Below, piece after piece: positions 10,951-23,026 of a stretch of DNA of 64,000 bases. This DNA is from Benincasa hispida (lineage: Eukaryota; Streptophyta; Magnoliopsida; Cucurbitales; Cucurbitaceae). The notes under the pieces were generated by a model. The model saw nothing but the letters and a program-made list of their open reading frames with translations. It was not told the origin of the DNA and made no database searches. The DNA lies in NCBI RefSeq assembly GCF_009727055.1, contig NC_052359.1, forward strand, positions 63,063,792-63,127,791, read 5' to 3'. The position numbers were made by a program, and so were the translations under genes. How positions within the stretch are numbered: position 1 is the first letter of the stretch; each line of letters opens with the position of its first letter.

Positions 10951-11502
10951 CAAAGTAAATTAATAATAAATAAATTAAATAAATAAACTAAATACAAAAA
11001 GATATAAGACGAGATTCGACCACCTCCTACATATTTTAATACTTTCTGCTACAAAAAAAATTCAGAATACCAATTGCATTGGTAATTCCATCAATTACCC
11101 GTTGATCAAAAAAAGAAGTTAATTCAGCTAATACTCTTATACCCCCAATTAAGGATAGGCTATAAAAAACATCTATGTAACCACGATTATATGACCAATT
11201 ATATATTATATTTATAATTTTTTTAAAAAAAATTATTAGTAAAACTTTTAACAAATGAATTACGAAAATTCAAATTTTGTAAAGATGAATAAGCGGGCTT
11301 ATAGAAGAAAGATGCTATAAATATTTCGAAGGAAGCTATACTCACAGAAAAAGTTGTATTTTTAACAAATTCATACCAATTTTCAGAATCTTTTGAACTT
11401 TCATGTAACAAGTTTATAGACGGCGTTAACCATTTGTCTAATATATTCAAATCCATTGCTTCTTGATTGAATTGAGTGAACAGAATTCCTACGACTCCAA
11501 TT
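10951..11502 (-). pseudogene. ndhF: ndhF 3' part, nuclear copy
   Basis: On the minus strand this reads [66 protein letters not shown] and a YVGGGRISSY end. That is the C-terminal part of plastid NdhF in order, with one frameshift between about 11223 and 11254. It lies convergent to ycf1, the native plastid arrangement. The middle of ndhF is absent from the window. Confidence 0.92.
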
Positions 11503-11925
11503 GGATTGAGTAATGGTCTTCTATAATTACTCTAGTTATAGATTCGATTTAGTAATGGCCCCACAATTGGTCATCTATAATTACTCTAATTATAGTTGGA
11601 TTTGGTAACGGGCACAATTTAGTAACAGTCATCTATAATTACTCTAATTATAAATTTGATTTAGTAACGGCCACAATCTAATTATAGATTGGGTTTAGTA
11701 ATGGGTCCAATTTAGTAATGGCTATCTATAGTTACTCAAATTATAGTTTGGATTTAGTAACAGGCCCAATTTAGTAACGGTCATCCGCAAGGACCCTTAT
11801 TATAGATTGGATTTAGTAATGTGCCCAATTTAGAAGATCATCTATAATTATTGTAATTATTGATTGAATTTAGTAACGGGTCCAATTTAGTAACGACAAT
11901 CCATAATTACTCAAATTGGAGTATG
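11503..11925. repeat. Satellite-like tandem array, right half
   Basis: About 8 units of the same type as at 7340-8606 (ATAATTACTCTAATTATA, GGATTTAGTAACGGGC, CAATTTAGTAACGGTCATC). They resume directly after the plastid block, with the same strand sense as the left half. Confidence 0.9.
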
Positions 11926-13900
11926 AAATTCCCAATTAATGAAGAAAGAAACAGACTTAGATTGAAGTATGAAAATCCCAATTAAAAATTGTAATTGAAA
12001 TTACTAACAAATTATGATGTGGTGTTGATGTCAATCATGGAGGAAGATGAACAAACAATATTCGACAATGGTACATCTTTCCTTGATCGAATCTGTCAAG
12101 GTGGGATTAAGACCCCAAGGTAAACTGGCTAATACCAACACCGTCCATATGCTTGACCTATCTTTTCACAATGGCTCAGAATCACTTTGGAAAGAAAGAC
12201 TTTGCGACTTGAACTCTTGGTCGATGGTCGATTAAGTCGAGCCTTTCATCTATGCACCAATGGAATTGATTGATTCGGTGAATCCTCCAAAATAGACTCA
12301 TCCTCGATTGAGAACAAAAAATAAAATTAGCAAAAAAAGATAAAAATTGAAAAAAAAAATGTGTTTGAAGCAACAGAAACTTCAATAAATCGGAAGTCAT
12401 GATAGTAGTTATTTTCATCCCACTTACCATTGAACAACCATAACAAGAAAGCTAGGGCTATGTGTTGTATTCTAATATTTTATGTTTGAAATAAAAGGAT
12501 AATAAATATAAAGTTCAAAATAATTAAAAACCCATGAATCTTGATTAAGATTAATAGAAAGTATAATAAAAATAACAAATCTTAGTTATGATAATTAATA
12601 TAATATGATATTTAAAATTTCAAAACAAGATTTGAAAATTAGTTGATGTACAAGATTCGAAAATTCAAAACAATTATTAAATCTGAATCGAAAATTCAAA
12701 ACAATTATTAAATCGCGAGATTTATGGCAAATTGTTTGCTTGAAATGATGATCTTAGTTGACGTTGAAAATATGTTACAATATATAGTTGAGCAATTAAT
12801 TACAATCTCATTAATAAAGATGATAATAGGGGCATTTTAGGATTTCAAAAAATTGGACTCACTTGACATTCATCCATTTTACGATAATTCAAATGGTTTC
12901 TGCCTTTTGCTATTTTTTCAAATGATAATGTAATTAATGCTATATACTTGATTATTCCTTTATAAAGGAAAATTTTCAATTGTCAACTATTTTAACGTTT
13001 AGGTAGTGAATAATTAGTATGTATGAATTTTGATTAGAACTAGATGAGCTCATACCTTGATAAAAGTTATTTTGGATTATTAGAAATCTCAAAATCACAA
13101 ATTAAATATATGGACAGGTCTTAGATCTATTATTACATCAATTAAGTAAACATGAGTGTAATTCAATTAGCATAGTATTTATACTATCAATCTCAAGTTA
13201 GAAGTTCTTACAATACTTTTGCAAAAAAATTATATCAATAAAATTTTAGTAAAAAAAATTAAATTAGACTCATATTGAATTAAAAAGAAGTTATTAATGA
13301 TTTAATTAGTTGATAAACTCGTATTAGTTAAAGATATATCTTGTTGAGTAAATCAATACTAAATGCTTCTCCAAATTAATAATTCATAAATTAAAATTGA
13401 TCATGCATCATAAATTAATTAATTCACCAACTTGAATATTAAAAAAAAAAAAAAAGTGCATATCATCAACCCTAAGATTATATTAGGGGTTTGAATTTAT
13501 GAAAATAAATGTTTATTTATTAATCATTCGGTAATTCCAGAAATTAGTTAGTCAAAATTCATCATTAACCAATTAAAACCCACTTGATTTTTTTTATATT
13601 TTCCCCCCAAACTCGAGTGGAAATACAATCAATCAATTTTAACATTTCCACATACTTTATGATATAGGCATTCATCACCTCTTTCTACCATGAGAAGGAA
13701 AGTCTTATGAAAATTATCAACATCTAGTAATTATAGACCAATGGCAAGGATATCAAACTTTTTATGAATAAAAATAATAATTTAAACATAAAAGTCAAGT
13801 AGTAGATCAATATATCTGAATTTTTTTAAAATAATATTATCTTAATAATTATTGACAAAAATATGATTTGATTGAAAGAATTGACAAAAAAAAAGAAAAA
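11926..13900. other. AT-rich spacer, no gene recognised
   Basis: Only short, unconvincing open frames occur here (for example 12047-12235 plus and 12182-12430 minus). The stretch 12030-12300 is less AT-rich than its surroundings and could be an old gene fragment, but I cannot name it. 13440-13456 is a poly-A run. Confidence 0.4.
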
Positions 13901-14785
13901 TAGTGAAATCATGGATCTGATACGCGATTGTAGATAAAACGTATACGTGGTCCATGATTTAACCCAAATCATGGACGAGATCCACGACTTCCTTCCACAT
14001 CACGTGAAGCAATTGCTGACATGCCATATGACTGCCACATGACTGGCATGCAACGTTGACCACATAATCATGGTCCAAGTTCATGATTTCTTAACTCGTG
14101 TACTTAGTGGTCCCAAAACCCTCACCCCTTCCTTCTTCAATTAGCTCTTTCCTCTTCTCCAAACTTTCTTTTCTTCCTCTCTACCCCAACCCACCACCAA
14201 TTGTCGTCCGCCATCTGTCGTCCTCCGTGTCATCGCCAATCGTAGATAATTTTTCTTCAATATATGAGATTATAGCTTGAATATCTATACATCTAATATT
14301 TTGTTTAGATACATGCATGAAAAACTAGAGATTTGAACTAGTTTTATTTAATATGTGGGGGATCTAGTGTGTAAATGTTGTTTTTCTAAGATTTCATATT
14401 TTATGACTGTTAGATGAGATTTGAAATCTATTTTTTGAATTGTTTGGTTTTGGACTTGAAAATTTGGATTGTTTTCTTTTTATCTTATTATTTTGGATTT
14501 TGACTTGGTAGTTCTTTTGGATTGTTTGGGTTGTAGTTTGTTTGATTTTTTAAAAAAAGAATTGGATCGATCTTGAATTTGAGTTTAGAATTGGGTTGTA
14601 GATTTATGATTTTTTTTTTAAAAAAAAAACTTTTTTTGACTGATCTTGAATTTGAGTTTAGATTATCTTTTGAATTTTTATGTTATAGACTTTGTTATGT
14701 AATTGAATTTGTTATGTAATGGACTTTTTTTTTATGAAAATGACTATATTAATATGTTTCTATATTCTTTCAGTGTTTATGCATC
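13901..14785. other. Upstream flank of the mobile-domain pseudogene
   Basis: 13915-14100 repeats the words ATCATGG, TCCATGA and CCACAT in both orientations (for example GTCCATGATT at 13950 and TCATGGTCC at 14069). Similar words (GGTCCATGAG, GTCCACATGG) occur at 16672-16700 after the pseudogene. They may be remains of the two ends of a mobile element that carried it. No proper terminal repeat or target duplication could be fixed by eye. Confidence 0.3.
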
Positions 14786-16170
14786 ATGGATCATGGTCCC
14801 TCTATTCTTGTGCAACTATATCAACAAAATACTCATTGTTCACAATCGATAACGAATAGTTCTTCTATTGTAGTTTTAAGCTTTCGGAGAAGGGAAACAT
14901 TTGTACAACATACTATCCCATTTGATCTACGTATTATGTCTTACGTACAACAGGCTGGTTTTCGTGGGGTTATACATATTGGATTTATCCAACTAGATTG
15001 GGATCTCATTATTGCTTTAGTATAGTGTTGGAGACCGGAAACTGACACATTTCACATGCCTTGGGGGGAATGCATAATTATGTTATAGGATGTTACATTC
15101 AATTTGGATTATGAGTGACAGAGAACCTGTGACAGGTTCATTGCAATATGAATGAAAAATTGTTTGCGACGATCTTTTGGGCATTCAACTAGATGATTTG
15201 AAAGGCTCAAGATTGAGTATCCTATAGTTAGTGTTCCAATTTCCAGAGTTGTCTCCCCCATGGCAACGACATCAGCATACAAAGGTATGCATGAGCATAC
15301 ATTATGCAGTTTATTTGAGGATTTTTGTTCGCTAATAAGTCGAACACTCTGGTACATCTTATGTTTCTTCCACTGCTGGCTAATTTCAAGTATGCTAGTA
15401 CGCACTTGTGGAGTGGTGCCTGTCTTGTATGGCTTTATAAACAACTATGTCGCCACTAATGCACAAGCTTTGGAAATATCAAGGCCAAGTATGGGCTTAT
15501 GAAAGATTTTACATTACAACACCACAAGTCCAGTTACAAACCTTAGATTATCGTCTACTCAGTGTCAGATATTATTTTATTTAGTTATCATTTATGTAAT
15601 AAAAAAAATTAATTGTATTTTTTTAAAATTTTAGATGGAGTGATGTATTAGCTACCTCTAAACAATCAACAAATATATTGCTAATATACTGACAAATATT
15701 TGACCACTGATGCACAATCAGTAACAAATGAATATTACATACTTTTGGGTGTCTAATTATTTATTTTTTTTTTTTTAGATAAATTGGACACCATACACGT
15801 AAGATATTTGGTCATTACTGCCTGATTATTTTCGTGATGGTCAAGATATTTGGTTGATCATTTATCATCTTATATGCTTTCATATAGAAAAGTGACATCA
15901 ACTAGATCGTGTGTTGAGACTGTTTAGTCTGTGACAAACGATACCGTCGTTGTGCTATACACTCCTAATACTACACCAAATTAATTTGAGAGATAAGCAC
16001 GACCAAGACTAGCTTCGAATTCATGCAGAATATATATCGTATTGGCGTGAACGTCATGATCGTTATGCACAAGGAGAAATAACAAATGGACCAACTGTAT
16101 CATATGATACTTTTTCCTAGTACGATCTAATCACGAGACGATTTATCATACCTGATGACACTTACTATTA
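14786..16170 (+). pseudogene. Plant mobile domain (MAIN-like) pseudogene
   Basis: The family is the plant mobile domain proteins (MAIN/MAIL1-type, also found inside some transposons). Visible blocks in order are: FRRRETF and AGFRGVIHIGFIQLDWDLI at 14880-15010; CWRPETDTFHMPWGEC at about 15028; EPVTGSLQYE at 15124; and, after frame changes, NTLVHLMFLPLLANFKYAST near 15340-15400. After an apparent AT-rich intron ending in AG at about 15631, WSDVLATSKQSTN follows, then NWTPYT, LPDYFRDGQDIW, HQLDRVLRLFSL and QTIP. Around 16010-16140 there is HAEYISYWRERHD and ITRRFIIPDDTYYY. Stops (for example after 15024) and several frameshifts kill it. The domain order and intron remain, so it decayed in place. 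Confidence 0.85.
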
Positions 16171-18480
16171 CTGCATTATAAGAGTTTTATTATCTTATGT
16201 TTCCCAAATATATGATATGAACATTATTTAGTATTAATTTTTTTCATCATACAGAATAATTTGGTCCAAGATATACAACAGTACTCAATACAACACAACT
16301 TACCAAGGTGGGTTCAATGTTTGACCAAACCTTGGTAAACGTATAAAGTATTATTTAGTAGACAAGACGACTTAATGTTACTAATCCTAAGCTAAGACGT
16401 ATTTGTCATAAATGACAACGGAAACAAGGCGATACTAATCTAGAGACACATAAAGACGACCATCGTGTGGAAAATTGAGTGACTTGTAATTCAAACTTTT
16501 AGCTTCATGTGAACTTCTATCTTGAAATTAAATAATTAATGAAATTACATTTTATCGTGAGACATTAAATCTAGTAAATGAGTATGATATAAAAGATCAA
16601 GAACAAAACAAGTAAGGAAGAAAATTATTAGTTAAAAATAAAAATAATAAAATCATTTACGAGGTCCATGAGTTTGGTCCTCATTTTGACCAAGTCCACA
16701 TGGCTGACATAACAGCTATCTAGCGTCCACAGATGATGATTGGATTAAACCATAATCATTTTTCTAGTACCAAAACTACATTATTTTTTCTATATTTTTC
16801 TCCTCAACCATACTTTTGAAATTTCTGTCCTATGTATCTCATTTTTTACAATACTTTTAAAAATCACATCATTCTTAAACATAACCTATATCTTCAATTA
16901 AAAGCCATCATTTTCAGGTACATTTTATTATGTCATTTTCAAAGATATTTTTCAACCTAATTGAATTATAAAACTAAAAATTTAATTCCTCCTTGACATC
17001 CCCAAGTCACTGACAATTAACTACATGCTGCATTTTTTTCTATATCATTGCATTGATTTTAGTTCATATATATTTTTTATTGTTACAATCTTTTTTAGTC
17101 AATGTGTGAAAATAACATATATCATTAATGTTTCTATATGGGTAAGCTTAGACTGGTTCCTAGTGGACAGTCACAATAAATACTTCAATTTAATTTGACC
17201 AAGTGTTTGATGTTGTTATGATCCCTCTGTGAATATTTATAAAATTGTATTTAATTTCCTTTTTTTTTTTTTAATCACACACGTCTTTTTATTTGTCTTT
17301 AGTGTGTGTAATTATTTTGAAGGGAAAGATTTTGTATCTTTGACCATTAGTAATTAGTATAGGAAATTTAACCCCAGTTTAAGTTAACAGAAATGGAACC
17401 ATTTATTAATGATGCTTAAACTACTTTAATCACAAGCATATTTTTTGTTTCTTGACCCATTTGATTGGGCTTTTGAATTTAAGGAAATAGTATTGTTAAT
17501 TTGATGACTAAATTATAAATTTAAGTTCAAAATTTTAATATTGATGTACTCTCTTAATTTTAAAAGATTAAATTATCTTTTCAAATTAGTATACTAATAT
17601 TATCCATAATTCATGAGTTGGTATAGATGTTGTCTGTTGTGGTTCGTACAAACCCTAGTAAAGAGACACTCCCAAAAGTTTTGAGATATTTTAAGAGATG
17701 CTACTACTCATTCAATTTCTTTTAGTACAATACATAACGTTAGATAAGATGAATTATATATTAAAGTATGACTCAAGACTAAATATATTTATTGCAAAAT
17801 TTTAAATTTAGTGATTAAATTTATAATTTAAACTTTAAAAAGTAATTAAAAATCGCTAAGATAAACCAAATTTAAATGCACCTTAGTTTTCAATACAATT
17901 GTAAACCTTCGTTGACCCAAACAAACTCCATCCAAATTTGAACAAGAAAATAGATACATTAACAAAACATCTCACTTGAAGTTTATTTTTTTTAGTTGAT
18001 ATAGTATATGCCTAATTTTAATTTAATTTCTACTGTTTAAAAAATTGTAAAAGTTCATCTTTTATAATTTAATTCATTATTGGATTAGTACCAACTTATC
18101 ACTTGTCATATTGTTGCAGTAATACTACATCTAAATATATATATATATATATATATGGTATAAATTATAATACTAAGCAGATAGAAGATGAAATTTCTAA
18201 TCTTAAAAAAACGTATAAACTTAGTGTCCTAGAAAAAAAGGTTAAAAAAACATGTCAACAAAATTATTCATTATTTGCGAATAACATTAAAGATTAAATG
18301 AAACCATAAAAACCAAATTCAAACTTTTAAACTTAAAAAATAAACAAAATGAAAGAAAAATAAAACTAAAAAAAAATAGAGGAAAAATGTAAAAGCTGTC
18401 ATAAGTGGAAAAAAGTGGTGGGGTTTAATATCATATTATAAAAAATTTGGGGGCAAACTTCGAAGAGAGGAAGAGAATTC
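16171..18480. other. AT-rich intergenic region
   Basis: No coding sequence is recognised. It holds an (AT)n microsatellite at 18134-18157 and poly-T/poly-A runs (17259-17274). The last few hundred bases are the upstream region of the gene at 18701. Confidence 0.5.
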
Positions 18481-18520
18481 CCCAAGAACCAACACACAAA
18501 AAAGTCCCATTCGAAATTTT

Positions 18521-18559
18521 CGACCGTTGGGGCCCGTTAGCATAATTTAGTAACGGTCA
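18521..18559. promoter_or_regulatory. Cluster of three AACGG cores upstream of the glutaredoxin-like gene
   Basis: Within 39 bases there are CCCCAACGGTCG (minus, 18521-18532), CTAACGGGCC (minus, 18531-18540) and TAACGGTCAC (plus, 18551-18560). AACGG is the core of the mitosis-specific activator element bound by MYB3R factors. The first copy fits the YCYAACGGYYA consensus except for its last base. They lie about 140-180 bases before the start codon, ahead of a CT-rich leader. The regulatory meaning is inference. Confidence 0.4.
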
Positions 18560-18700
18560 CCATTCAAAAAAAAAATGAAAAAAAAGAAAAGAAAAAAAAA
18601 ACAATTAACTGAAAAACTCCCCTCATTCACTCTTCGCCTCTGCAACCTTTTTCTCTTCACTTAAAAAGCTCTCGAAGAGGAAGAAGAAGAAGAAGCATCA

Positions 18701-19882
18701 ATGGGCTGTGTCTCTTCAAAACTCTACCGGAAGGACCTTCAGAGGGACATCATTGTCAACAATGGCGGCGAGTATCTCAACCACGTTGTCTCTCTAACAT
18801 CCAGTACTTACGGCGTTCTCAATCTCGACACCGATCAGAAATCGAATGAGTTGGTTTCAGAGCTGACGAAGAAATCACCGCCTCGTGAAGAACCAGAAGT
18901 GATTAACACTTGGGAGTTAATGGACGGCCTAGAAGAAGGAATTCCGATGGCAAATAGGGGCAAAAAAAGCCCTAAACCCAGAGTTTCTCTTCGTGCTTTG
19001 GCTGATTTCGATCGAAGAAGTCCGTTGAAGTTCTTTAATCAAATTGGCACTCCGAAGAAGGCGATGAAGTCCGGCGGGAAGGAGAATCGCGGCATCGGAC
19101 GACTGGATTATACTCCGAAAGAGAATCTGAAAGTGAACAATTCGTCTAAGATTTCGCCCAAATCGGCCCTGAAATTGACCGTTCCGGTTAAGAGTACACC
19201 GATTTCAGCCAGAAGACAGAGTTTTGGAAGCGATTCCGGGCTTTTATCGGCTCGGAGAAGGAGTTTGAGTCCGTTATTTGATCCAGAGCTCGTAGCGTCT
19301 TACGAGAGACAATTAACAGAAGAAGGAGAACAAATCAAGAGAATAGTTTCAGAGACGCCGAAATCTAGGGCGGCGAGACATTTTCAAGAATCGGAAACCG
19401 CCTTAAAACAGTTTGAGGAACGGTGTCCTCCCGGCGGCGAAACCACCGTCGTGATCTACACGACGACACTTCGAGGAATCAGAAAGACATTCGAAGACTG
19501 CAACAAGGTTCGTTCGATCATTGAATCCTACGGCATTCACTTGGTGGAGCGAGACGTGTCGATGGATTCTGGTTTCAAAGAGGAGTTGAGGGCGTTAATG
19601 GAGAGCAAGGAGGTGAAAGTTCCGGCGATTTTTGTCAAGGGGAGGCTAATCGGAGGAGCGGCGGAGGTGTTGAAAATGGAGGAGGAGGGAAAATTGGGGG
19701 TTCTGTTCGAGGGGATTCCGACGGCGGCGGGCGGCGGGTGTGAAGGATGCGGCGGCGTGAGATTTGTGATGTGTGTGGATTGCAATGGAAGCTGTAAGAT
19801 TTTGGATCAAACAAACAAGAAGACGATCAAATGTGGTGAGTGTAATGAAAATGGGTTGATTCATTGTCCTATTTGTTCTTAA
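18701..19882 (+). CDS. Glutaredoxin-like MGC protein with C-terminal cysteine clusters
   Basis: An intact single-exon frame of 393 residues. It starts MGCVSSK: Gly2 is a likely N-myristoylation site and Cys3 a likely palmitoylation site, so membrane attachment is expected. Residues about 50-245 are low-complexity and basic, rich in Ser/Pro/Lys. Residues about 247-345 are the glutaredoxin-like domain (VVIYTTTLRGIRKTFEDC...VPAIFVKGRLIGGAAEV), with the substrate-side VPAIFV and GG motifs of glutaredoxins. The usual CxxC/CxxS active site is replaced by TTLR, so classical redox activity is unlikely. Residues about 346-392 carry four CxxC pairs (CEGC, CVDC, CGEC, CPIC), probably zinc-binding. This matches the plant family of At3g57070/At5g39865-like proteins in layout and length. 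The start follows a purine-rich GAAGAAGAAG leader. Confidence 0.93.
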   Translation: MGCVSSKLYRKDLQRDIIVNNGGEYLNHVVSLTSSTYGVLNLDTDQKSNELVSELTKKSPPREEPEVINTWELMDGLEEGIPMANRGKKSPKPRVSLRALADFDRRSPLKFFNQIGTPKKAMKSGGKENRGIGRLDYTPKENLKVNNSSKISPKSALKLTVPVKSTPISARRQSFGSDSGLLSARRRSLSPLFDPELVASYERQLTEEGEQIKRIVSETPKSRAARHFQESETALKQFEERCPPGGETTVVIYTTTLRGIRKTFEDCNKVRSIIESYGIHLVERDVSMDSGFKEELRALMESKEVKVPAIFVKGRLIGGAAEVLKMEEEGKLGVLFEGIPTAAGGGCEGCGGVRFVMCVDCNGSCKILDQTNKKTIKCGECNENGLIHCPICS

Positions 19883-20457
19883 ATTTTAATTTGGTAATTT
19901 TTCTTTGGAAGAAAAAAAAATTCCCTTTTTTATTTTATATTTTAGTTTTAATTTTAGCGTTGAAAATGGGTTCTAAAGTTAGTTTTTTAGGACCTGTGTT
20001 TTGTGGGTTATTGTTTGTATTATTGTTTGATGTAAATTATTAGTGAAACTAATTCATCCCAACATGATGATTTATCATAATTCTAATATTGTTTTTTTTA
20101 ACGATTCTAATTTTGTTAATCTCTTTCTAATGCAGATTGATTTGTTATACTCTAAATTTGATTTTTTTTCCTTTTTTTTTTTTAAAAAAAAATCTATAAC
20201 TATCTTGGTTGATGATACATAGTTGCGGTCATGTTTAAGTTTGATTTATTAAATTATTCTACTTGAATTTGTTATCAACATAATAATTTTACACGAAAAG
20301 TATATATAATTAATATCATAGTTTTTCTAGTAAAAATGTGCGGTGAAAATTCTGAACTAGAGAGAAAAAAATTTGATGTCTAGATAGAGTTTAAATTACT
20401 ATAACAAAAGGCATGATGGAGTTTAAAAGATGTTTGTTGTTGATCTGGAACAAAAGT
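19883..20457. other. 3' flank of the glutaredoxin-like gene
   Basis: T-rich sequence that should contain the 3' UTR and polyadenylation signals. No further gene is visible. Confidence 0.4.
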
Positions 20458-20855
20458 TAGGGGTGTATATAGTCTGGGTTGGGTCGGGTTGAAAGATTTT
20501 TGTGGACCAACCCAAAAATTCGGGATGTAATAATAAACCCTATTAGTTCTTTTTTGGAGGACAACCCAACCCAACCCAAAATTTTTGGGTTGGGTCGGGT
20601 TGGGTCACCGGTTCTTTTTTTTTTTTTTAATTTGACTGTTTTTTTAACTTTTATTTATATATATATATATGTGTGTGTATGGGTCGGGTTGGCCCCACCC
20701 TAAAATGGGGTAACCCGAGATTTAACCCGAATTTAATATTTTTTTAACATTTTTAACCTAATCTAACCCAAAATAAAATCTAACCCAATCCAATCTTTGT
20801 GGTTTGGATTGGGTAATCTGAGTTGGTCGGGTTATTGAGTTTTTTGAACACCCTA
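20458..20855. mobile_element. hAT-like MITE, same family as 5267-5813
   Basis: It starts TAGGGGTGTATA and ends TGAACACCCTA. Inside are the GGGTTGGGTCGGGTTG blocks and the complementary AACCCAACCCAA blocks seen in the MITE at 5267, plus a (TA)n(GT)n microsatellite at 20655-20680. It is shorter than the other copy. I could not find a clean 8-bp target duplication, so the flanks have changed or the ends are slightly off. Confidence 0.75.
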
Positions 20856-23026
20856 TAACAGATATATCAAAAGAGTGAGGAAGATTTATACAATAAAACT
20901 TAAAACTTCTTATTTCACTTTCTAGATGATAGTATCCAAATACAATTCAATTACCAGTGTTTTTTTAGAAATAAACTCCCAAACAAAAATTTACTAAATT
21001 CATTAATCATTTGATTAAAATAAATGAAAGCAATAAATTGATTTGGGGTAAGTTACCAAATAGCTTTCATTTCAATTGTCGCTCCATTTGATATAAGTAA
21101 TTTTTAAAAGTAATCACATGCATGTTATGACTTTGAATTTTAATTGTTCACATTTTTATTATCATAATTATTTTCATATACTTATCGTTATCGTGCTTAT
21201 TTGAGTTTTAAGAATTCAAATTTCAACTTCTAAAAGTACAAATAATTAATTAGGCCAACAAAGCGAGTAGCTACGAAATTTGTGATTCGAATCATCTCAT
21301 CCCTATTTTAGGAAGGATAAAATGATGATTAAAGAAGTTAGGTTCTCTCTCCAACATGACACTCTTAATTATATTTCTTACATTAATGCAAAAATACAAT
21401 AAGGAAAAATAGAAATTTAAATTTAAAATTTAACCCTAAACCAAACTGAAGTATGCACCTTTCATTATTCATAGAAAATCAAACTTAAAAAGAGAATCAT
21501 AGCATTCTATTTATAAATTATAATTGCATGTTTGCTTATCGCAAATTCATCAACTTCTAACGAACTTACCCTTTTCTTTTTAATTCTCAATGAAATTGAG
21601 ATGGTGCATACCCTTTTTTTTTTTTTTTTTTTTGGTTAAAACGATAATAATTTTATTTTGCGAGTGTTTAGTTATGATTACAATATTATTTTTATAACCA
21701 ACCCAAACATAGTTTATTTGATTTCAAAAGAAACTTACTAAACATCTAGTTATTAATTTCATTGTAACGTAAAAACAGTAGGTTAAATGTAAATATCAAA
21801 TTACCAAAAGGAAATAGAAAAACGAATTAGATTATAACTTTGTAGGCATATTACTCCCTAGGTTCTTTTTCATAACATTGAGCTTCAAATAAAAAGATTA
21901 TAATTTGCGACTATAAAACACACACAAATATAGTTACACGATACAAATACGATCGGATACGGTGATTCGTCAATTTCTAAAAAATTAAGATACAGATACA
22001 TCTAAGAATGCGTCATTTTTTAATATATATATTTCTAAAAAAATAAGGATATTGTTACGTTGAAGATACATTTTTTTTCTTTAGAAAATCTAGGATATAG
22101 ATTAATTTAGCATACAAGTTAATAACAATAGTACAAAATAGAATACAAACATTGAAATACAATATAAGAAAAGCAACATCCAAAATGTTGAAGTACAATA
22201 ATTAATAAAATGCAATAGAAAAGTGATTCATATTGCAAAGAAGAAAAAGATGAGAGGGAGAAGTATAAAGATAAACGAAGAACTTATTATTGAAGATATC
22301 CAAATGGTTTATATTTTAGTGGATTTTGTGAGGACTCAAATGTGAAAATGAAAATTGGATGATTCTAGTCTAGAGTTTGGTCTATTATTTTTTTTTCTTT
22401 TAGTTTTGGACTCGAGTAGCGAGCTTCTTAAATATATTGCTTAATTTTAGATTGAGAAAAATTAGATGAGTTACTTGTCTTTTTTCTTAAAAAAAAAAAT
22501 ATGCATAAAAATAGATACATCAAATCGCGTGTCAGATACATATCTGAAAAGTATATGAAAGTATTGGTATCTGATACATGTCTAATACTGAATATTTGCC
22601 TCACATGAAGTATCTGTGCTTCATAGGTTTGCGATCAGTTATCTAAATTCAAAACGTATGGTGTCTATAAACTATGACAAGGAAATAGCATTTTGAAATT
22701 CGGTTTGCAGTTTATTTGCATTCACAGAGGTTTATACTTCATAACAACCTAAAAAGACTACAACAAAACTGATTAAAATAGATCTGTGATGAATATTTTG
22801 AAGCAATGTTCATTCTAGTATATTCTAATACAAACATATATTCTAATACAAACATACATTGCATATTCAATTTCTATATATTCCTTACCTGAAAAGTTCA
22901 ATACCAAATGAACGGTAAATCTCGGACGCTTCTGAAGAACATGAAGAAAATATTGGCGACTTAGTGTGCCACGAGAGGGGAAGTTAGAGCATGAGCTTTC
23001 TTGCTAAAGAATGACTGGCTTGAAAA
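20856..23026. other. AT-rich intergenic region
   Basis: No gene is recognised. 21930-22600 contains repeated words of the type GATACAGATACAT and GTATCTGATACATG, which look like an old dispersed repeat. A poly-T tract lies at 21614-21633. The last 100-150 bases before 23027 are the likely 3' UTR of the minus-strand RPA3 gene. Confidence 0.45.

Larger units (their letters stand above)
8607..11502. other. Nuclear insertion of plastid DNA (NUPT), rearranged
   Basis: A block of plastid sequence sits inside a nuclear tandem array. It holds a plastid spacer upstream of ndhF (8607-9154), the ndhF 5' part (plus), part of ycf1 (plus), and the ndhF 3' part (minus). The ycf1/ndhF-3' arrangement is convergent, as at the plastid inverted-repeat/small-single-copy border. 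The ndhF 5' part is out of place. Stops and small indels interrupt all three coding pieces. The right edge shares CCAATT with the array, a possible microhomology join. Confidence 0.9.

Noticed and set aside
8607..11502. A genuine plastid contig or intact ndhF/ycf1 genes.
   Set aside because: Nuclear tandem repeats flank it on both sides, the gene order is rearranged, and frames are broken.
12047..12430. Overlapping plus and minus frames in a less AT-rich stretch.
   Set aside because: No known domain, and neither frame stands out over the other. Noted only as possible old gene text.
14098..14280. A Ser/Pro-rich frame upstream of the mobile-domain pseudogene.
   Set aside because: It comes from a pyrimidine-rich stretch and shows no family match.
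19537..19864. Minus-strand frames inside the glutaredoxin-like gene.
   Set aside because: They are shadows of a well-supported plus-strand coding region.
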